The position numbers and the translations under genes are program-made. The notes beneath the pieces are model-generated. The model searched no databases and was not told the DNA's origin. It saw nothing but the letters and a program-made list of their open reading frames with translations. This document shows, piece after piece, positions 7,840 to 8,843 of a stretch of 8,843 nt of DNA. Source of the DNA: Pontiellaceae bacterium. GTDB lineage: Bacteria; Verrucomicrobiota; Kiritimatiellia; Kiritimatiellales; Tichowtungiaceae. Within the stretch, counting starts at the first letter, position 1, and the number at the start of each line of letters is the position of its first letter. The stretch is taken from assembly GCA_029934215.1 (NCBI GenBank), contig JAOZMR010000107.1, forward strand, positions 1-8,843. The letters are read 5' to 3'.

Positions 7840-7916
7840 TAGCGTAGCGGGTGGTAAAAACAATAAGAATCGGTGCGTGGAATCGGTGCGGAAGAATTTT
7901 CACACCCGCTCCGCTA
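7840..7916. repeat. Imperfect inverted repeat / potential hairpin
   Basis: The left arm TAGCGTAGCGGGTGGTAAAA (7840-7859) pairs with the right arm at 7897-7916 at 17 of 20 positions; the outer 14 bases pair at 13. The 37-base loop holds a 10-bp word, AATCGGTGCG, given twice (7868-7877 and 7881-7890) with a 13-base period. It follows repeat copy 1 by only 29 bases, so the two may form one composite element. Confidence 0.65.
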
Positions 7917-8056
7917 AAGGAAGTCAAAGGAACAGCTGAGTGGAGAGTTCCGAACCTTGGAAACCAGAAGGTTTTTCATAAAACGTAGACGAGTGCTTCC
8001 AGCCTCGTTCCTTGGGTGAACTTATCTTGAGACCGTTCATGCTCTGAAGAATTTTA

Positions 8057-8085
8057 GCCACAAGAGAGCGTAGAGAACAAAAAAA
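8057..8085 (+). repeat. Degenerate dispersed module, copy B
   Basis: The segment starts GCCACAAGAGAGCGTAGAGAAC and agrees with copy A (96-124) at 22 of 29 positions. It runs directly into the first AATGATGGGAC motif at 8084, so the two repeat types are abutting here. Confidence 0.45.
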
Positions 8086-8101
8086 TGATGGGACGGTTTT
8101 T
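8084..8101 (+). repeat. AATGATGGGAC motif, copy 1
   Basis: AATGATGGGACGGTTTTT is one of four copies of an 11-base word in about 350 bases. The others are at 8227-8237 (inverted), 8369-8379 and 8422-8436 (both direct). The word is too long to recur so often by chance in so short a stretch. Confidence 0.6.
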
Positions 8102-8145
8102 GGAGCGGGCAGGAACGGGGTTATCCAGCGCTGAAAGCGTAGCGA

Positions 8146-8180
8146 CAAATGATTTTTGTATTCAAAAACAACGAACGAAG
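8146..8180 (-). repeat. Decayed inverted copy of the 60-bp repeat
   Basis: TTTTTGTATTC at 8153-8163 is the exact reverse complement of the GAATACAAAAA core in copies 1 (7774-7784) and 2 (8267-8277). Flanking bases match only partly (for example TGATTTTTGTATTCA against TGCTTTTTGTATTCC). With copy 2 it forms a loose inverted pair around about 100 bases. Confidence 0.45.
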
Positions 8181-8226
8181 AGAATGGTTCATGAATGAAA
8201 TTTACGAATAAACAGCCCTTCAGAAG

Positions 8227-8237
8227 GTCCCATCATT
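8227..8237 (-). repeat. AATGATGGGAC motif, inverted copy
   Basis: GTCCCATCATT is the exact reverse complement of AATGATGGGAC. It sits eight bases before 60-bp repeat copy 2, in opposite orientation to the three other motif copies. Confidence 0.6.
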
Positions 8238-8244
8238 GCCGCTC

Positions 8245-8303
8245 CCTTTGAGTCGCTTCTTTTTGGGAATACAAAAAGCACGTTCGGAATACCTCAGGTC
8301 TGC
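8245..8303 (+). repeat. 60-bp dispersed direct repeat, copy 2
   Basis: This copy starts CCTTTGAGTCGCTTC and ends TCAGGTCTGC. It differs from copy 1 (7751-7810) at three substituted positions and by one missing G. It abuts the inverted-repeat cluster that begins at 8305 and follows an inverted AATGATGGGAC motif, suggesting a composite element in which the repeat is one module. Confidence 0.85.
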
Positions 8304-8304
8304 T

Positions 8305-8436
8305 GTCAATCATTCTGCAAAAACGATCTCCCTCTTCAGCCGCAACGGAGCTGGGGCTATTTTCGCAGAATGATGGGACGGGTTAAACGTTGATGGAGAG
8401 TTTTTGCAGAATAATTGACGGAATAATGATGGGACA
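8305..8436. repeat. Inverted-repeat cluster with TTCTGCRAAAA arms and GATGGGAC motifs
   Basis: GTCAATCATTCTGCAAAAAC (8305-8324) and its inverted partner at 8400-8419 agree at 19 of 20 positions, and pairing continues inward to CTCCMTC with a small gap. A third arm, TTTTCGCAGAATGA (8360-8373), can also pair with the left arm. Direct AATGATGGGAC copies follow two of these arms, at 8369-8379 and 8425-8435. The layout resembles REP- or MITE-like hairpin elements; the transposase that might act on it is not seen. Confidence 0.7.
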
Positions 8437-8563
8437 GTTTTGAAAAAGGTACCCGTGTAGGAATCCATTGAAAAAGGTATCAGGAACAGGCGAGCTGGAA
8501 GCTCCCACCACTTACCATTTCCAGCCGATGCCCATTCGTTGTGCAAACATCTCCCCATCCAAA

Positions 8564-8596
8564 TCTTTCGTGATCTCTGCGCTCTCTGTGCGGTTA
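8564..8596 (-). repeat. Degenerate dispersed module, inverted relative (copy C)
   Basis: On the minus strand it reads TAACCGCACAGAGAGCGCAG and then AGATCACGAAAG. It shares the AGAGCGCAG core with copies A and B, and the bases around it are internally repetitive (AGAGAGCGCAGAGA) with a period near 9-10. The match is loose and only the core is convincing. Confidence 0.35.
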
Positions 8597-8671
8597 CCCC
8601 AACTTTTAGGACCACCCGTAGCCTTACCACTTAAGCTCAAAGGTCACGAGTTTCCTCGAAAACGGCAGAGT

Positions 8672-8702
8672 GTCACCCCTTCCAAAATCAAATCTGGGTG
8701 AC
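8672..8702. repeat. Short perfect inverted repeat
   Basis: GTCACCC (8672-8678) and GGGTGAC (8696-8702) are perfect 7-base arms around a 17-base A-rich loop. No U tract follows in either direction, so it is a poor terminator. It lies about 100 bases before the partial ORF and could be an operator, an element end or chance. Confidence 0.35.
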
Positions 8703-8788
8703 ATGATCGCAAAATACATCAAAAGTTAAGCTCGACTTTCGCCAAAAAGATGATGTGACTCTAGCTTCACAAAATCAAGTTCAAAAAC

Positions 8789-8795
8789 AAGGAGG
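8789..8795 (+). promoter_or_regulatory. Strong ribosome binding site of the partial ORF
   Basis: AAGGAGG is a near-perfect Shine-Dalgarno sequence ending four bases before the ATG at 8800. It is the best such site in the window and is the main reason to believe that a real gene starts there. Confidence 0.6.
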
Positions 8796-8799
8796 CAAG

Positions 8800-8843
8800 A
8801 TGTCGAAAAGGAAATTTCATACCCAACAGAAAAACCGCAAGAT
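8800..8843 (+). CDS. Start of an unidentified protein, cut by the window edge
   Basis: Only 14 codons are visible: MSKRKFHTQQKNRK, then an incomplete codon. The ATG follows AAGGAGG with four bases between. The lysine/arginine-rich opening resembles the start of IS3-type transposase OrfA proteins and some other DNA-binding proteins, and the repeat-rich DNA before it would fit a mobile element. That is too little sequence to assign a family, and an unrelated basic protein is equally possible. It points away from the operon and would be transcribed separately. Confidence 0.5.
   Translation, partial: MSKRKFHTQQKNRK

Larger units (their letters stand above)
7459..8799. other. 1.34-kb repeat-rich non-coding region
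   Basis: No credible gene is found. The short frames present change with every repeat copy and match no family I recognise. The stretch contains the likely operon promoter (7561-7589), a TGGAG-rich tract, two near-identical ~60-bp repeats with a decayed inverted third, four AATGATGGGAC motifs, several inverted repeats and two relatives of a module found downstream of the operon. It reads as a graveyard of small intergenic repeat elements, ending at an ORF that may belong to a mobile element. Confidence 0.7.

Noticed and set aside
7608..7847. Plus-strand reading frame of 79 codons
   Set aside because: It runs through the TGGAG tract and the 60-bp repeat, has no family resemblance and changes frame with the repeat copies.
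7924..8148. Minus-strand reading frame of 74 codons
   Set aside because: It translates repeat modules (the KTVPSFF string is simply the inverted GATGGGAC tag) and has no credible ribosome binding site or family.
7751..8436. CRISPR array
   Set aside because: Repeats differ in length and orientation, spacings range from a few to several hundred bases, and no cas gene is present.
8310..8630. Minus-strand reading frame of 106 codons
   Set aside because: It crosses the inverted-repeat cluster and the copy C module. KTVPS recurs from the same tag, showing that the frame is a by-product of repeats.
8468..8701. Plus-strand reading frame of 77 codons
   Set aside because: It overlaps the previous frame on the other strand, contains a repeat-derived segment and resembles no protein; its length is compatible with chance.

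Overview
The window holds one six-gene minus-strand operon for a type IV filament-family envelope machine (type IV pilus / type II secretion), flanked by repeat-laden non-coding DNA. No rRNA, tRNA or CRISPR array is visible. A didermic bacterium is certain, because an outer-membrane secretin is encoded. The fused PilM-PilN protein, the secretin without a visible AMIN domain and the style of the intergenic repeats suggest the PVC superphylum, perhaps Verrucomicrobiota of the Opitutae/Puniceicoccales type. That placement is inference from general familiarity, not from a search.

Layout. Positions 1-191 are non-coding and lie downstream of the operon. Read in the direction of transcription (right to left), the operon is: PilM-PilN fusion (GspL-like, 7458-5827), PilO/GspM-like (5817-5269), PilP/GspC-like (5269-4748), secretin PilQ/GspD (4761-3175), assembly ATPase PilB/GspE (3175-1454) and platform protein PilC/GspF (1415-192). 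The first five genes are joined by a 9-nt gap or by overlaps of 1-14 nt. Only the last gene has a larger gap (38 nt) and an oddly spaced Shine-Dalgarno sequence. A candidate sigma-70 promoter lies about 100 bases before the first gene. Positions 7459-8799 (1.34 kb) carry no convincing gene but contain many repeat modules: a near-identical ~60-bp dispersed repeat, a diverged inverted third copy, four copies of AATGATGGGAC, several inverted repeats that could fold as hairpins, a purine-rich TGGAG tract, and a degenerate module also found on the far side of the operon. At 8800 a new plus-strand ORF begins behind a strong ribosome binding site and runs off the window; it may be a transposase but too little is visible.

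How the genes work together. The inner-membrane PilM-PilN, PilO and PilP-like proteins would form the alignment complex linking the cytoplasmic ATPase and the polytopic PilC/GspF platform to the secretin channel in the outer membrane. The order M-N-O-P-Q followed by B-C resembles a type IVa pilus cluster more than a gsp operon, but the set is minimal. No pilin/pseudopilin, prepilin peptidase or PilT retraction ATPase is present, so the filament subunit must be encoded elsewhere. Whether the machine makes pili, secretes proteins or takes up DNA cannot be decided from this window.
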